DNA of 36,424 bases from NCBI RefSeq assembly GCF_009936035.1, contig NZ_QWEO01000029.1, positions 1-36,424 on the forward strand. Reading direction: 5' to 3'. Below the pieces are notes generated by a model. The model was not told where the DNA came from and made no database searches. It saw only the letters and a program-made list of their open reading frames with translations. Shown piece after piece: positions 1 to 9,370 of this stretch. The stretch is from Neglectibacter sp. X58. GTDB lineage: Bacteria; Bacillota; Clostridia; Oscillospirales; Acutalibacteraceae. Position 1 is the first letter of the stretch. Every line of letters begins with the position of its first letter. Made by a program: the position numbers and the translations under genes.

Positions 1-20
1 TAATTCTGTTGTTCTCTCAT
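1..20 (-). CDS. 5' end of a leftward gene that leaves the window
   Basis: Only six codons are visible (M-R-E-Q-Q-N). A start codon at 20-18 is preceded by a very good ribosome binding site, AAGGAGG, at about 28-34 on the minus strand, and by a strong promoter at 79-107. The product cannot be identified from six residues. It is included because promoter, leader and ribosome binding site together make a real start very likely. Confidence 0.6.
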
Positions 21-78
21 AAAACTGCCTCCTTATCAGTCCGAGAAACAACAGGGTTTATGCTCGTCTGTCATCTAC

Positions 79-103
79 ACTATACCACATTAAAGCATTA
101 AAG

Positions 104-107
<4 letters not shown>
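79..107 (-). promoter_or_regulatory. Sigma-A promoter with extended -10
   Basis: On the minus strand TTGACT (107-102) is followed by exactly 17 bases and then TATAGT (84-79), with TGG just before the -10 (TGn extension). It would start transcription near position 72 and serve the gene starting at position 20. It overlaps the 3' end of the broken relaxase reading frame, which suggests that the end of that frame is no longer selected as protein. Confidence 0.7.
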
Positions 108-1405
<1,298 letters not shown>

Positions 1406-1412
1406 TAAGCAG

Positions 1413-1440
1413 TGTCCGATAAATCACACTTGTCCGGACA
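1413..1440. repeat. 28-bp dyad 2, TGTCCG-N16-CGGACA
   Basis: Arms TGTCCG (1413-1418) and CGGACA (1435-1440) with a 16-base centre, the same geometry as dyad 1. The right half is itself the 10-bp palindrome TGTCCGGACA (1431-1440). It sits 25 bp upstream of the next start codon, so a bound protein could block transcription. Confidence 0.65.
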
Positions 1441-1465
1441 AAATTGCTAGGGGAGGGCGCGGTTT

Positions 1466-2029
1466 ATGCAGATACAAGATGTTCTGTTTGATGGGAACCC
1501 TTCCTTGCAGCCGGATGAAATGAAGGCCTGGTTAAGTGATTTAGCACAGGAAATCGTTTCGTTTATTGTGGAAAGCGACGCCGAACACAGCCACGAATTG
1601 CTGAGCGGGTTTGTAGGCGACTTATTTATGTCCGCCACCAAGCAGTCCATCAAAGAGGACAGGCGCAAAAAGCAGGCCGAGGGTATCGCGAAGGCCAAAG
1701 CTGAAGGCGTAGCCTTTGGCCGCAAACGGAACCCTTTGCCGGACAATTTCGAGGAAGCCCGGCTGCTTTGGCGCAATCACGAATTGAAATTAAAAGACGC
1801 GGCAAAGCATTGCGGCATGGCAGAAACCTCTTTTTATGATGCGGTTCGCCGCATGGAAGAGCCTGTCAAGGTGAACAGCCGCAAGCCTTTGCCGGAGAAT
1901 TTTGAAGAAGCCCGGCTGCTGTGGCGCAGCCACAAACTGAAGATGAAGGATGCCGCTGAGCGCTGCGGGATGGCCCCGTCTACATTTTATGGTGCGGTTC
2001 AGCGGGTGGAAAGTGCCAATAACGATTGA
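1466..2029 (+). CDS. Resolvase-derived DNA-binding protein without catalytic domain
   Basis: 187 residues; ribosome binding site GGGAGG at 1451-1456. Residues ~50-86 resemble a resolvase E helix and linker (SIKEDRRKKQAEGIAKAKAE, then GVAFGR). Two tandem copies of the resolvase helix-turn-helix follow (about 91-130 and 142-180), each of the form LP(D/E)NFEEARLLWR ... KDAA..CGMA..(S/T)FY.AV.R. The first 50 residues are not the resolvase catalytic fold: there is no Y-x-R-x-S motif and no SRxxR motif. I infer a protein that binds resolvase-type sites, perhaps the dyads at 1300 and 1413, rather than a recombinase. It is 27 bp from csrA and probably co-transcribed with it. It could instead be a decaying resolvase, but an intact frame with a duplicated HTH argues for selection. 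Confidence 0.65.
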   Translation: MQIQDVLFDGNPSLQPDEMKAWLSDLAQEIVSFIVESDAEHSHELLSGFVGDLFMSATKQSIKEDRRKKQAEGIAKAKAEGVAFGRKRNPLPDNFEEARLLWRNHELKLKDAAKHCGMAETSFYDAVRRMEEPVKVNSRKPLPENFEEARLLWRSHKLKMKDAAERCGMAPSTFYGAVQRVESANND

Positions 2030-2056
2030 AACTATAACAACGGGAGGGAACCCGGT

Positions 2057-2233
2057 ATGCTGACTTTGAGGATCAAAGCAGGTGAATGTATTACCATCGG
2101 CGACAACATTTCTGTTCATGTATACCGCTGGCGGGGCGGCTCTGTAGAACTGGCTGTGAATGCACCCAAGGAAGTGGCGGTGCGGCGGAAGTGGGCAGAG
2201 GAAGCGCCGGAAATTTCATTGCGTGAAAAATAA
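2057..2233 (+). CDS. csrA: CsrA carbon storage/flagellin translation regulator
   Basis: 58 residues, starting MLTLRIKAGECITIGD and containing the hallmark VNAPKEVAVRR. CsrA is a dimeric RNA-binding protein that binds GGA motifs in hairpin loops and over Shine-Dalgarno sequences; in Firmicutes it represses flagellin (hag) translation and is antagonised by FliW. Leu4 and the Arg43/44 pair of the RNA-binding face are present. The ribosome binding site GGGAGG lies at 2042-2047. The protein is shorter than Bacillus CsrA (about 74 residues) and lacks most of the C-terminal extension that contacts FliW. No fliW is present in this window. The flagellin gene starts 144 bp downstream. Confidence 0.9.
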   Translation: MLTLRIKAGECITIGDNISVHVYRWRGGSVELAVNAPKEVAVRRKWAEEAPEISLREK

Positions 2234-2283
2234 TTTTGGTTTCTGCCAGTCCTAGGCTGGTTGAAATATACAGTGCTGAATAA

Positions 2284-2371
2284 GCAAACTTGGCCAGTTT
2301 GCCTAAACGGCGCACAAACCCGGCGAAGGACGCCGGAAGGTAAAAAACGCTAAATATAATTTTGAAGGAGA
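2284..2371 (+). promoter_or_regulatory. Flagellin mRNA leader with predicted CsrA sites
   Basis: Two hairpins precede the flagellin. The first has a 7-bp stem GCAAACT/AGTTTGC (2284-2302). The second, at 2320-2336, has a perfect 6-bp stem CCGGCG/CGCCGG closing the five-base loop AAGGA, a textbook GGA-in-loop CsrA site. A second GGA lies in the Shine-Dalgarno AAGGAG (about 2363-2369), 38 nt downstream. The hag leader of Bacillus has the same two-site design, one upstream hairpin and one covering the ribosome binding site. Confidence 0.7.
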
Positions 2372-2377
2372 AAAATT

Positions 2378-4066
2378 ATGCGTATTCAACACAACATCCT
2401 GGCGATGAACGCTTATCGCAACTACAACACCAACACCTCCGCTTTGGCGAAGAACCTGGAAAAGCTGTCCTCTGGCTACAAGATTAACCGCGCTGGCGAC
2501 GACGCTGCTGGTCTGGCTATTTCTGAGAAGATGCGCGCCCAGATCACTGGCTTGAACGCTGCCCAGAAGAACGTAAAGGACGGCATTTCTCTGGTGAAGA
2601 CCGCTGAAGGCGCTATGCAGGAAATCCAGGACATGCTCAACCGCATGAAGTATCTGGCCACCCAGTCCGCTAACGGCACTTATCAGGACGAGGTTGACCG
2701 TGAGAACCTGCAGGCAGAAGTTGATAAGCTCAGCACAGAAATTGACCGTATCGCCGATTCCGCCAACTTCAACGGCATCAAGCTGTTGGACGGCTCCATG
2801 GAAGCTGGCGCAGCCGGCAAGCGCGCCACTATTGATCCGAAGGCTACTGTAAACCAGGTGGAAACCAGCACGGTTGCTTCTAGCGTGGATCCTACCTTTA
2901 GGATTTCTCTGGACGGCCTGCGCGTTGTGGCTTCCGCTTCCGGCACTGTTACCCTGAACTTTAAGATTGGAAACGCAAGCTTTACTGCACAGGCCACAAG
3001 AGTTAGGAAGGGCGAGATCCTGAAGGGAACTAACTTCAGCTTTGTTGCAGCTTCCGGTACAATTTCTGGGAAGATAACTATTGCAATATCTGCTTCTGGC
3101 GTTGTTACCTATACAGGAAGCACAGCCTCTACAGCCTTTAGCGCGGCAACAGGCGCAGCTTTGACACAGATTTTGAATTCTGACTTTACCTTTACAGTAA
3201 CTGCAAGCGGAGGCGCGCTTTCCACTGTTACAGGGGCCAACAGCGTCTATAACGGCAAGGCAGAAGCTATTACCACCGGTAAAGTGAAGAACCCCGGCCA
3301 GGTGGCCCAGGCTGAGTTTGCGCTGACTGAGGATATGCTGCAGGACGGCGCTCAGATTAAAATCGGCAAGGAAACCTATACGGTAAGTTATAAGGCTTCC
3401 ACTTCCAACAGCACTACTTTGGGCCTGAAGGACTTTGTGAAGGATGGCAAGCTTGACTTTGCCAACAATAAGAACGCCATTGCCGACGCCCTGACCAAGG
3501 CTGCCTCGAACAATGCTATGTTCAAGGTTTCTCATAATAGCGACGGCACCATCCGGGTTACCCAGACTGAATCTCACCATGCAGGGGCCGAGGCTGCTGG
3601 CGAAACCATGTACACAGCAGATGACGTGAAGAAGTGGATCAGCGTGTCCGGCGCTGCTGGCCGTTCTGGCGCCCTGCAGCTCCAGATTGGTGACACTGCA
3701 GATACCTACAACCAGATGATGGTTAACATTAAGGATATGCATGTGTCTTCTCTGGGCATCAACGGCTTGAACATCAGCGATGCACAGAACGCTGCCAAGG
3801 CTATCGACAAGGTTATGAACGCCATCAACACTGTGTCCTCTGTCCGCGGCGAACTGGGCGCAACCCAGAACCGTCTGGAGCACACCGCTAACAACCTGAG
3901 CGTCATGGCTGAGAACATTCAGGACGCTGAGTCCACCATCCGCGACACAGACGTTGCCGAAGAGATGATGGCTTACACCAAGAACAACATCCTCATCCAG
4001 TCCGCACAGGCTATGCTGGCTCAGGCCAATGCTGTGCCTCAGGGTGTGTTACAGCTCTTAGGCTAA
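2378..4066 (+). CDS. hag: Flagellin
   Basis: 562 residues. The N-terminal D0/D1 region (about 1-150) has the classic MRIQHNILAMNAYR, LEKLSSGYKINRAGDDAAGL and NFNGIKLLDGS. The C-terminal D1/D0 region (about 455-562) has VSSVRGELGATQNRL, the TIRDTDVAEEM stretch and the end VLQLLG. The middle (about 160-450) is an Ala/Ser/Thr/Gly-rich variable domain, the surface part where O-glycans are usually attached. It is the filament subunit, exported by the flagellar type III apparatus. It follows csrA and precedes a long co-oriented glycan locus, so it is probably that locus's acceptor. Translation is probably CsrA-controlled through the leader. Confidence 0.97.
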   Translation: MRIQHNILAMNAYRNYNTNTSALAKNLEKLSSGYKINRAGDDAAGLAISEKMRAQITGLNAAQKNVKDGISLVKTAEGAMQEIQDMLNRMKYLATQSANGTYQDEVDRENLQAEVDKLSTEIDRIADSANFNGIKLLDGSMEAGAAGKRATIDPKATVNQVETSTVASSVDPTFRISLDGLRVVASASGTVTLNFKIGNASFTAQATRVRKGEILKGTNFSFVAASGTISGKITIAISASGVVTYTGSTASTAFSAATGAALTQILNSDFTFTVTASGGALSTVTGANSVYNGKAEAITTGKVKNPGQVAQAEFALTEDMLQDGAQIKIGKETYTVSYKASTSNSTTLGLKDFVKDGKLDFANNKNAIADALTKAASNNAMFKVSHNSDGTIRVTQTESHHAGAEAAGETMYTADDVKKWISVSGAAGRSGALQLQIGDTADTYNQMMVNIKDMHVSSLGINGLNISDAQNAAKAIDKVMNAINTVSSVRGELGATQNRLEHTANNLSVMAENIQDAESTIRDTDVAEEMMAYTKNNILIQSAQAMLAQANAVPQGVLQLLG

Positions 4067-4103
4067 TAGTAGCTGTTAGCTGTAGTGGAGCCGCCTGAGT
4101 TTC

Positions 4104-4184
4104 CCGTAAAAAATCGGTAGATTTTTTACGGAGAGGAGCGGCCGGCCGGAAAGCGGAGCAGTGCTGGGCATAGCCCAGCACTGC
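4104..4184. repeat. Two perfect palindromes, MITE/REP-like insert
   Basis: A 12-bp stem CCGTAAAAAATC/GATTTTTTACGG with loop GGTA (4104-4131) is followed by a 12-bp stem GCAGTGCTGGGC/GCCCAGCACTGC with loop ATA (4158-4184). They lie between the real flagellin 3' end and a second relic of a flagellin 3' end, so they were probably inserted or retained during recombination. The A/T stem could also act as a terminator in either direction. Confidence 0.6.
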
Positions 4185-4210
4185 GAGCCGCAAGGCCGTA
4201 CCGCGACGAA

Positions 4211-4235
4211 GGGTGTGCTGCAGCTCCTCGGCTAA
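4211..4235 (+). pseudogene. Relic of a second flagellin C-terminus
   Basis: These 25 bases encode G-V-L-Q-L-L-G-stop, identical in protein to the flagellin end at 4042-4066. The two copies differ at four bases, all synonymous third or first-of-Leu changes. The upstream sequence is not flagellin, so only the last codons of another flagellin copy remain. Confidence 0.7.
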
Positions 4236-4294
4236 TTTCGTTAGCTAAAAAGCAGGAAAATGTTGTTCTAAAAGTAAATCCCACGCACAAGGAG

Positions 4295-4325
4295 AGGGGG
4301 CAGGCATGTGCCTGTCCCCTTTTTG
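4295..4325 (+). terminator. Rho-independent terminator of the flagellin transcript
   Basis: AGGGGGCAGGCA (4295-4306) pairs with TGCCTGTCCCCT (4309-4320), including one G-U pair, and is followed by TTTTGT. A GTG at 4308 lies inside this hairpin and is therefore not a credible start for the next gene. Confidence 0.85.
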
Positions 4326-4352
4326 TCGGGGATCCTGAAAGGGTATCGAAGG

Positions 4353-6347
4353 ATGAAAGCGATTGAGATAGCGCAGAGACTGGCGCAGTTAAACGAGATT
4401 GACAAGGCGGTAAAGGCATATAAGATTGCCCTCACGGAGGAGCCGGATCCTACCACGCAAATGGAGGCGGCGGCTTATATCCTGCAGTTTGGAAAGGGCG
4501 AAGACTACAAGATTTCCTATACGTTTTTCAGGGATTTATATAACCGGGGCGTTTTCCAGGAAAACATCCTGGAGATTATGGGCGAGGCCTTCTTCGAGCC
4601 AAACCTGCGGCTGATGAAGTCCAGGTATGACAGGAACTGCAAGTATTTATCCAAGTATCCCTATATTTTCCGCAGCGATTTTCCTAAATTTGAGGACTTG
4701 CCCCTGCGGTTTTACCCCTATGATGATAACAGCTATACGCCTTTTGACATGGAGGCACAACGCTTTGGGGAATATGTCAATTTCCGGGATACCGTTATCA
4801 AGCATAATTTTTTTCATGATTTAGAAAATCCCATCCTCGCAGAGGATGTTACTTCCCAATATGAATTGGAATATCTCAGGGACAACGTGCGCAAAAGCGA
4901 GGACGTGGCCCGGGAAAACCATATATATTTGTACTATAATAGCTGGCCGCTTTTCTGCTCGTATCTTACCTGTTTGAATCTAAAGCCCCTGCTGGACAGC
5001 CGGAAATTTGTGTTCCTGTTCGAAGATGAGCGGTGCAAGTATCCCATAGACTTCAAAGAAGAATTTGGCGTTGACTACAGCCAGTGTACTGTGCAGCCAG
5101 TGCGTGTAGGGGAGGTTACAAAGCTTGTCTGGCACACCCAGCTTTCCACCCACAACGGCGGCGACTTTTTCAACGAAGTTTTCGACTCCCACCCCAATCT
5201 GCTGTGCCTGCCCTCTATGATGATGTATAGCGTGGAGGAGAGCATTAAGAAGAGCAGGGAGGCTTTCGAGCGGGTTTCCAGCCTGAAACAAGCTTTAGAA
5301 TGCATTGAAGGCTGGCCACCGCAGACCATAGAGGAACTGTACCGGATGCGGGACAGGACGGACAAGGACATCCTGGTGGCAATCTTCCTCAACAACGAGA
5401 TGGCGACGGCAGGGCTGGACAGGGAGTCCAGAATTGTACCCGCCGTGTTTTTCCAGCCCCACTTCCACAACATTGTGTATTCGCTGAAGGTGGATGAGAA
5501 AAACCGGGCTGTTTTAAATGCGGCGAACTATGAACTGGTGAAAAAATCCCCTATATTCCAGGGCTTTAAATACATAAAAACCTTTACACCCATGCGCCGG
5601 TTTACCACCAGCCATGGGGCTACAGTGCGGTTTATGTATGCCTCTGCGTTGGCAAGCAACAAGGAGGGCAAGGAAACGAAGAGCGTGGTAAGCGATGCGA
5701 TTTCCGAACGCGTTTTGAACCGCAGTTTTATGATTGACCCAGAGGACAGGCTGTACCATGACAGTGTTTTGGTGAGGCTGGAAGATGGGAAGCTGAATCC
5801 CAAGGCCACCTTCTCCGCCTTATCTGCTTTTTTGGATCTGCCATACACAGAGAGTATGACATATTGCTCAGAAAACGGAAAAGCAAGGGACTATGGAGGC
5901 GGGCTTACGGACGGGTTTGATCCAGCACCCATTTACAGAACCTACGATGAATACGTCAATGACAGCGAGCGGCAGTTTATCGAATACTTCTTGCGGGACG
6001 CCTATGAATATTATGGGTATTCCTTCCAGTACTATGATGATTCAGCGGTTGACCAGAAAAAAACGGAAGAATGGATTTCCGGTTTTGATACCATGAACCA
6101 CTATATCATCGAAACCTGGAAGGAGGTATTCGGTACCATAAAACTAGCAGTAGACGGAGAGGAAAAAGATGCCCAGCGCCAACAGATGCTGGAGAGCTTT
6201 TTGGATGATATGTATAAGAACCGCGTGAGAATTGTGAAGATTCTCATGCGCGGGTTGAATTTCATAAATGAAAACGGCCAGCCGCTGCGGATGATGCCGA
6301 AGCTGGAGCTGAATCCTGCCCTGCTGGAGCAGTCTGTATACCATTGA
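4353..6347 (+). CDS. Sulfotransferase-like protein with TPR-like N-terminus
   Basis: 664 residues from ATG 4353, with GAAAGGG at 4337-4343 as ribosome binding site. Residues 1-50 look like a TPR-type helical pair (AQRLAQLNEIDKAVKAYKIA). Residues ~258-290 contain a Gly-Gly followed by FFNEVFDSHPNLL, resembling the GT.FL...L..HP region of sulfotransferases. Residues ~469-497 (VLVRLEDGKLNPKATFSAL, then AFLDLP) resemble their second cofactor-binding region. The assignment rests on these two patches only and is tentative. An APS-kinase-like gene lies 1.1 kb downstream and could make the sulfate donor PAPS, which supports the call. As the first gene after flagellin it probably modifies the flagellin glycan. 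It is cytoplasmic, with no signal peptide. Confidence 0.55.
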   Translation: MKAIEIAQRLAQLNEIDKAVKAYKIALTEEPDPTTQMEAAAYILQFGKGEDYKISYTFFRDLYNRGVFQENILEIMGEAFFEPNLRLMKSRYDRNCKYLSKYPYIFRSDFPKFEDLPLRFYPYDDNSYTPFDMEAQRFGEYVNFRDTVIKHNFFHDLENPILAEDVTSQYELEYLRDNVRKSEDVARENHIYLYYNSWPLFCSYLTCLNLKPLLDSRKFVFLFEDERCKYPIDFKEEFGVDYSQCTVQPVRVGEVTKLVWHTQLSTHNGGDFFNEVFDSHPNLLCLPSMMMYSVEESIKKSREAFERVSSLKQALECIEGWPPQTIEELYRMRDRTDKDILVAIFLNNEMATAGLDRESRIVPAVFFQPHFHNIVYSLKVDEKNRAVLNAANYELVKKSPIFQGFKYIKTFTPMRRFTTSHGATVRFMYASALASNKEGKETKSVVSDAISERVLNRSFMIDPEDRLYHDSVLVRLEDGKLNPKATFSALSAFLDLPYTESMTYCSENGKARDYGGGLTDGFDPAPIYRTYDEYVNDSERQFIEYFLRDAYEYYGYSFQYYDDSAVDQKKTEEWISGFDTMNHYIIETWKEVFGTIKLAVDGEEKDAQRQQMLESFLDDMYKNRVRIVKILMRGLNFINENGQPLRMMPKLELNPALLEQSVYH

Positions 6348-6394
6348 AGGCTTGTACATTATGAAAGAAATGCGGAAACCTGAGGAGAAAAAAC

Positions 6395-7462
6395 ATGCAA
6401 TCTACACTGGAGAACTATCAGAAAGTTTATGAAATGCTGGAGGATGACCAGTCAAAATTCATCTATCTGAATCGGCTGAGTTATTTAATTTCTGATAATT
6501 ATAATTATATAAAAGAAATCATACCTGAACAGATGTATTCTTCCAAAACGGGGAGAAGTTCTATTTTTATAGCAGAGATATTGCGTCATATCCCTTCTGA
6601 TGCGGAAATTATTTTATATGGTACAGGGCAGCATTCCAAACAGGTTTTTTCCCAATGGGATAAAGATAAACGTATTATAGGGTTTTGCAGTAATAATAAA
6701 GAAAAGCAGGAAACGGGATATTTAGGATATTCTGTTATGAGTCCTGAAGAGCTGATAGCCCAAAATAAATTTTTTGTAATTGTAACGCCTATCAAGGCTG
6801 AGCCCCAAACAGAAATTTTAGATTTTTTAGAGAGAGCACAATACCCAAAAGAGAAAATTTTTTGTGTTGCAAAGGAAGCAGAAAGTGAAGATGCGTACTT
6901 TCCGCAGGATATAGTGCAGCTTCAAGATGAAGTTTTTATTGACGCTGGCTGTTACAGGTTGGAAACATCCCTCGAACTAAAAAAGCGCTGCTTAAACGTA
7001 GAAAAGATATATGCCTTTGAACCCGATCCAGAAAATTATAAATGCTGTTTGGAAAGGAAAGAACAAGCCTGTTTGCGGGAAGCAGAAATTTTTCCATTTG
7101 GAACATGGAGTTTTAGAGACACATTATATTTTGATGCAAAAGGGAGTAGTTCATGTATCGTTGACTCCGAAACTTCTTTATCTGTTAATGTTGTGTCCAT
7201 TGACGAAATAGTTTATTCTGAAGAATCTCCCAAAGTTACCTTTATCAAAATGGATATTGAGGGCGCGGAGCTGGAATCTCTGAAAGGCGCTCAAAAGGTC
7301 ATCCAGCGGGACAAGCCCAAGCTGGCAATCTGTATTTATCACAAGCCGGAAGATATGGTGGAAATACCCTTATATATCAAAGAATTAGTTCCGGAATATA
7401 AACTGTATATAAGGCATCATTCTAATTTTATCTTTGGAACGGTGTTGTATGCGATACCCTGA
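6395..7462 (+). CDS. FkbM-family methyltransferase with N-terminal Rossmann-like domain
   Basis: 355 residues. Residues ~70-165 form a nucleotide-binding-like domain (EIILYGTGQHSKQVFSQW ... IIGFCSNN), often fused to glycan-modifying enzymes. The FkbM SAM-dependent methyltransferase part begins near residue 180 (FIDAGCYRLETSLEL), with YAFEPDPENY and the characteristic FIKMDIEGAELESLKGA. It probably O-methylates a sugar of the flagellar glycan. The ribosome binding site GAGGAG lies 9 bp upstream. The first two thirds are visibly more AT-rich than the neighbours, suggesting separate acquisition. Confidence 0.85.
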   Translation: MQSTLENYQKVYEMLEDDQSKFIYLNRLSYLISDNYNYIKEIIPEQMYSSKTGRSSIFIAEILRHIPSDAEIILYGTGQHSKQVFSQWDKDKRIIGFCSNNKEKQETGYLGYSVMSPEELIAQNKFFVIVTPIKAEPQTEILDFLERAQYPKEKIFCVAKEAESEDAYFPQDIVQLQDEVFIDAGCYRLETSLELKKRCLNVEKIYAFEPDPENYKCCLERKEQACLREAEIFPFGTWSFRDTLYFDAKGSSSCIVDSETSLSVNVVSIDEIVYSEESPKVTFIKMDIEGAELESLKGAQKVIQRDKPKLAICIYHKPEDMVEIPLYIKELVPEYKLYIRHHSNFIFGTVLYAIP

Positions 7463-7486
7463 AAACAGAAGAAGGGACACTATTTT

Positions 7487-8017
7487 ATGAAAACACAAAA
7501 GGGAACAGTTTACTTCTTCACAGGCTTAGCAGGAGCAGGCAAAACCACCCTTGGCGGGCTATTCTACAAGCGGCAAAAGGCCCAAAGAAATGATATTGTG
7601 CTGCTGGACGGCGATCAGCTCCGGCGGCTGTCTTTTCACAAGAAAAGTGGCTATACCACAGAAGAGCGCCTGCGGGGTTCCTATTACAATTTTGAAATGT
7701 GCCATATGCTGGCGGAGCAAGGTGTGGATGTGGTGCTTTGCAGCATTTCCATGTATCATGCGGCCCGCTCCTGGGCAAAGAACCATATAGAGAATTATAA
7801 AGAAATTTATGTTAAGGCGGCTTGGGAAACCCTCTGCCAGCGGGATCAGAAAGGGCTTTACAGCTCCGGCGTTAAGAATGTTGTAGGGGTAGACATCCTC
7901 TGCGAAGAACCGGAGCATCCGGATATAATAGTTGAAAATGACGGCAGGGAGACGCCGGATCAGATTGTGGACAGGCTGGAGGCATTTTTCGGCTTGTCTC
8001 ATGGGGAAAACAAATGA
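7487..8017 (+). CDS. Adenylylsulfate (APS) kinase-like protein
   Basis: 176 residues. The P-loop GLAGAGKTT lies at 13-21, followed by LLDGDQLRR, as in CysC APS kinases that turn APS plus ATP into PAPS. It overlaps the next gene by four bases (ATGA), so translation is coupled to a cytidylyltransferase. Two readings are possible. It may supply PAPS for the sulfotransferase-like gene at 4353, although no ATP sulfurylase is visible. Alternatively, CysC homologues beside cytidylyltransferases can phosphorylate a CDP-linked intermediate, as in the Campylobacter phosphoramidate pathway. The family is secure; the substrate is not. Confidence 0.8.
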   Translation: MKTQKGTVYFFTGLAGAGKTTLGGLFYKRQKAQRNDIVLLDGDQLRRLSFHKKSGYTTEERLRGSYYNFEMCHMLAEQGVDVVLCSISMYHAARSWAKNHIENYKEIYVKAAWETLCQRDQKGLYSSGVKNVVGVDILCEEPEHPDIIVENDGRETPDQIVDRLEAFFGLSHGENK

Positions 8018-9360
8018 CAAAGGTTATTACGTACGGAACATTTGACCTGCTCCATTATGGGCATGTCAACCTGCTAAAGCGCGCAAAGGCTTTAGGAGAT
8101 TACCTCATTGTGGGAGTTACCAGCGAAAACTACGATCGGTATCGCGGCAAGCTGAATGTGCAGCAATCCCTTGCAGAGCGTATGCAAAACGTCCTTAACA
8201 CAGGGCTGGCTGACGAGATTGTGGTAGAAGAATATGAGGGGCAGAAGATAGACGATATCACGCGGCTCCATGCGGACATTTTTGCTATTGGGTCTGACTG
8301 GGTAGGGCGGTTTGACTATTTGAAAGAATACTGCCAGGTGGTGTACCTGGAGCGAACCCGGGGCATTTCCAGCACAGAGCTGCGGGACAGGCAGCATCCC
8401 CAAATCCAATTGGGCGTGGTGGGCAGCGGGAGAATTGCGAACCGCTTTATTCCGGAGTCGAAATTTGTAAGCGGCGTTACGGTGGAAGGAGTTTACAATC
8501 CCCGCAGCGCTTCTGCGGAAGCCTTTTCCCAAAGGCACGAACTGGCTTTTTATAGTGACGATTATGACAAGTTCTTAAAGCAGGTTACGGCGGTCTACAT
8601 TGCCTCCCCCCATGAAACGCATTATGGTTATGCAAAACGCGCCCTGCAGGCGGGAAAGCATGTGCTGTGCGAAAAGCCTATGGTGTTCACGAAAAATGAG
8701 GCGGAGAAGCTTTTTGAGATTGCCCGCGAGAACAACATGATTTTAATGGAGGCTATTAAGACGGCATACTGCCCGGGCTTCCGGCGGCTGGTAAGCTGCG
8801 CGAAAAGCGGTAAGATCGGGCGCATCGTCAGTGTTGACGCGGCATTTACAAAGCTGGTTCCGCCCCATGTGCGGGAGATGCAGGACAGCGAGTCAGGGGG
8901 CAGCGTCACAGAACTGGCGACGTATCCTTTGCTGGCAATTTTGCAGCTTTTGGGATCCAACTATAAACATGCGCAGTTTTACTCCTTGTTAGATCAGAAA
9001 ACAGGGGTGGATGTGTTTACACAGATGCATCTGCAATACCCGGAGGCCCTGGCCACCGCAAAGGTGGGCTTGGGGGTAAAAAGCGAGGGGAGCTTGGTGA
9101 TTGCGGGCACCCGGGGATACATTTATGTCCCAGCCCCCTGGTGGAAAACCGAGTATTTTGAACTGCGGTTTGAAAACCTTAACGAAGCGGAAAAGAATTT
9201 TTACAAATTCTCGGAGGAAGGGCTGCGGTACGAGCTGACAGAGTTTTTAACCCGCATAACGGAAGGCCGCATGGATGAGGGCGCCTGCAAATTGTCGGTA
9301 GATATCGCGGGGATCATGGAGGAATACCGGCAGGGCCATGTGGTAAAAATCGGGCCGTAA
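8014..9360 (+). CDS. Fusion: TagD-like cytidylyltransferase + Gfo/Idh/MocA oxidoreductase
   Basis: 448 residues. Residues 1-130 are a glycerol-3-phosphate-cytidylyltransferase-type domain: TYGTFDLLHYGH with the nucleotide-binding HYGH at 14-17, and ERTRGISSTELR as the R-x-x-x-IS-(S/T)-T motif. From about 133 the second domain begins with LGVVGSGRIANRF (NAD(P)-binding) and continues with VLCEKPM and the Gfo/Idh/MocA C-terminal sheet (GGSVTELATYPLLAI). Such a fusion would oxidise or reduce a polyol or sugar phosphate and activate it as a CDP derivative. It overlaps the APS-kinase-like gene by four bases and is followed by LicD, the type of enzyme that uses CDP donors. Confidence 0.88.
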   Translation: MTKVITYGTFDLLHYGHVNLLKRAKALGDYLIVGVTSENYDRYRGKLNVQQSLAERMQNVLNTGLADEIVVEEYEGQKIDDITRLHADIFAIGSDWVGRFDYLKEYCQVVYLERTRGISSTELRDRQHPQIQLGVVGSGRIANRFIPESKFVSGVTVEGVYNPRSASAEAFSQRHELAFYSDDYDKFLKQVTAVYIASPHETHYGYAKRALQAGKHVLCEKPMVFTKNEAEKLFEIARENNMILMEAIKTAYCPGFRRLVSCAKSGKIGRIVSVDAAFTKLVPPHVREMQDSESGGSVTELATYPLLAILQLLGSNYKHAQFYSLLDQKTGVDVFTQMHLQYPEALATAKVGLGVKSEGSLVIAGTRGYIYVPAPWWKTEYFELRFENLNEAEKNFYKFSEEGLRYELTEFLTRITEGRMDEGACKLSVDIAGIMEEYRQGHVVKIGP

Positions 9361-9370
9361 TGGTAAAGGG

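Noticed and set aside
2303-3883. 526-codon open frame antisense to flagellin
   Set aside because: It is a shadow of the flagellin codon pattern, low complexity, without ribosome binding site or family features.
4308-4352. Upstream GTG start for the sulfotransferase-like gene
   Set aside because: It lies inside the flagellin terminator hairpin; ATG 4353 has a ribosome binding site.
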